Shown: one piece after another, positions 33,466 through 34,022 of the stretch
Layout: each line of letters starts with the position of its first letter
How positions within the stretch are numbered: the stretch's first letter is position 1
IMG/VR virus record: IMGVR_UViG_3300000117_000113
Location: 1-34,022 of that record
DNA: 34,022 bases
From: a virus
Reading direction: 5' to 3' (one strand)
Notes under the pieces: model-generated
What the model was told of the DNA's origin: nothing
Seen by the model: the letters and a program-made list of their open reading frames with translations, nothing else
Databases searched by the model: none
Program-made: the position numbers and the translations under genes

Positions 33466-34022
33466 ACGTCATTCTCCTATTCTTTAAAAGTGGAAGATAA
33501 GGCACGGCGTCACGTTCAAAGATTTGGGGTTCTCCGCCATCGACTGTAATGAGCACTGCCATGTTTCTGATACCTGTACCGTACAGCTCGTTGTGAGCAA
33601 CAGCGTAAGCACAGCACTGAATAAAATAATCAGTAATTTGTTTAACATATTTTTTCTTCTTACTTGTTTTAAAATCAATTATAGTAGGTTTACCTTTCCA
33701 GATACCTACCATGTCAGTTCTACCAGCGTATTTGTATTTATTACTCCAAAGAACTTGTTCTTGTCCCCATACCTCTTCTACTCCTGATTCAGTCATTTTA
33801 ATTAAATCATGACTCATTTGTCTAACATCTAAAGTTTGAACCTTTAGTTCATCTGTAATAGATTCCCCATTAAAATGTCTCTCTGCAAATTCATGTACTA
33901 ATGTTCCTCTATCTGTAGCTTCTTTAGACACTCGTGCGGCTTCTTCTTCTCCTACCCGTTCTATCCATTTTTGGAGCCAGGTATTATCAGCTGTTTTTCC
34001 TAATATAGTAGTAATAGAAGGA
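33428..34022 (-). CDS. PD-(D/E)XK exonuclease, RecB/Cas4-like, 5' end outside window
   Basis: The frame stays open to the right edge, so about 197 residues of the C-terminal part are seen; an apparent start at 33931 (GTG) is internal. RVGEEEAARVSKEATDRGTL then VHEFAERHF is the N-terminal helix of the family. YAGRTDMVGIWKGKPTIIDF gives the D...DFK metal-binding core (IDFKTSK), and IQCCAYAVAHNELYG the late Q...Y helix. Such proteins degrade or process DNA ends in phage replication or recombination. The 4Fe-4S cysteines of Cas4 are not evident. Confidence 0.85.
   Translation of the reverse strand, partial: PSITTILGKTADNTWLQKWIERVGEEEAARVSKEATDRGTLVHEFAERHFNGESITDELKVQTLDVRQMSHDLIKMTESGVEEVWGQEQVLWSNKYKYAGRTDMVGIWKGKPTIIDFKTSKKKKYVKQITDYFIQCCAYAVAHNELYGTGIRNMAVLITVDGGEPQIFERDAVPYLPLLKNRRMTFDKLQAAKTTSS

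Noticed and set aside
33484-33678. A 64-codon minus-strand frame with a lipoprotein-like leader
   Set aside because: It overlaps the nuclease core (DFK motif region) in another frame. The apparent LLTTSC lipobox is likely chance, and no ribosome binding site was seen.
1-34022. CRISPR array, insertion sequence, integrase or attachment site
   Set aside because: I found no regularly spaced repeats of the right size, no transposase or integrase motifs, and no terminal inverted repeats. The only regular repeat is the 11-bp Pho-like array.

Overview
This window reads as part of the genome of a tailed, T4-like marine bacteriophage. It is AT-rich, every credible protein gene and both tRNA genes lie on the minus strand, and genes are packed with TAATG or ATGA junctions. 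The content includes a phage Hsp20, a T4-type lysozyme, a cell-wall hydrolase, an overlapping spanin-like pair, an RecB/Cas4-like nuclease and many small phage-only proteins. Similar sets are known from T4-like phages of SAR11 (Pelagibacter) and cyanobacteria. There are no photosynthesis genes, and a periplasmic BMP-type binding protein plus an isopenicillin-N-synthase-like oxygenase are present, so a Pelagibacter-like alphaproteobacterial host is the best inference. It is not proven by the sequence.

Transcription runs from high to low coordinates. (a) 34022-30719: RecB-like nuclease, Asp/Asn-hydroxylase-like dioxygenase, small basic proteins, a DUF115-like sugar-transferase candidate and lysozyme, ending in a terminator at 30719-30740. 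(b) 30663-28178: an auxiliary metabolic block of BMP substrate-binding protein, 2OG oxygenase and a minimal Na/Pi cotransporter module. Upstream of the transporter are four TGTAAYA repeats with an exact 11-bp period, which have the layout of a Pho box. (c) 28175-26068: a promoter, the spanin-like pair, small membrane proteins and an EF-hand membrane protein. (d) 26064-23677: a promoter, UV damage endonuclease (UVDE), a small protein and a twitch-type radical SAM protein. (e) 23671-18302: a near-consensus promoter, nitroreductase, SET protein, ATE/GNAT-like protein, ABM-domain protein and a nest of tiny Lys/Arg-rich proteins, several under 60 codons.

(f) 18145-5411 is the most unusual part. 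It is a glycan-type cassette: an SDR sugar-nucleotide epimerase, three glycosyltransferase-like proteins of which two are obvious paralogues, a fusion of a 2OG oxygenase with a LIC12192-like 'sporadic carbohydrate cluster' domain, a second twitch radical SAM protein, an SGNH-like protein, a polysaccharide pyruvyl transferase and a ManC-type cupin. Mixed in are a lipase, a zincless Fpg/Nei glycosylase, a second SET protein, a SprT-like metalloprotease and a SleB cell-wall hydrolase. A phage system that builds or modifies a surface or virion glycan is the most economical reading, but that is inference. (g) 5328-1: Hsp20 with its own promoter and a leader hairpin, tRNA-Trp(CCA), tRNA-Arg(ACG), many small membrane or coiled-coil proteins, and at the left edge HNH-like and GIY-YIG-like proteins.

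Promoters with a TTGC-type -35 element, a 17-bp spacer and a TAnnnT -10 element recur between gene blocks. Two further promoters place the predicted transcription start exactly on the ATG, suggesting leaderless mRNAs. No CRISPR array, insertion sequence, integrase or attachment site was seen.
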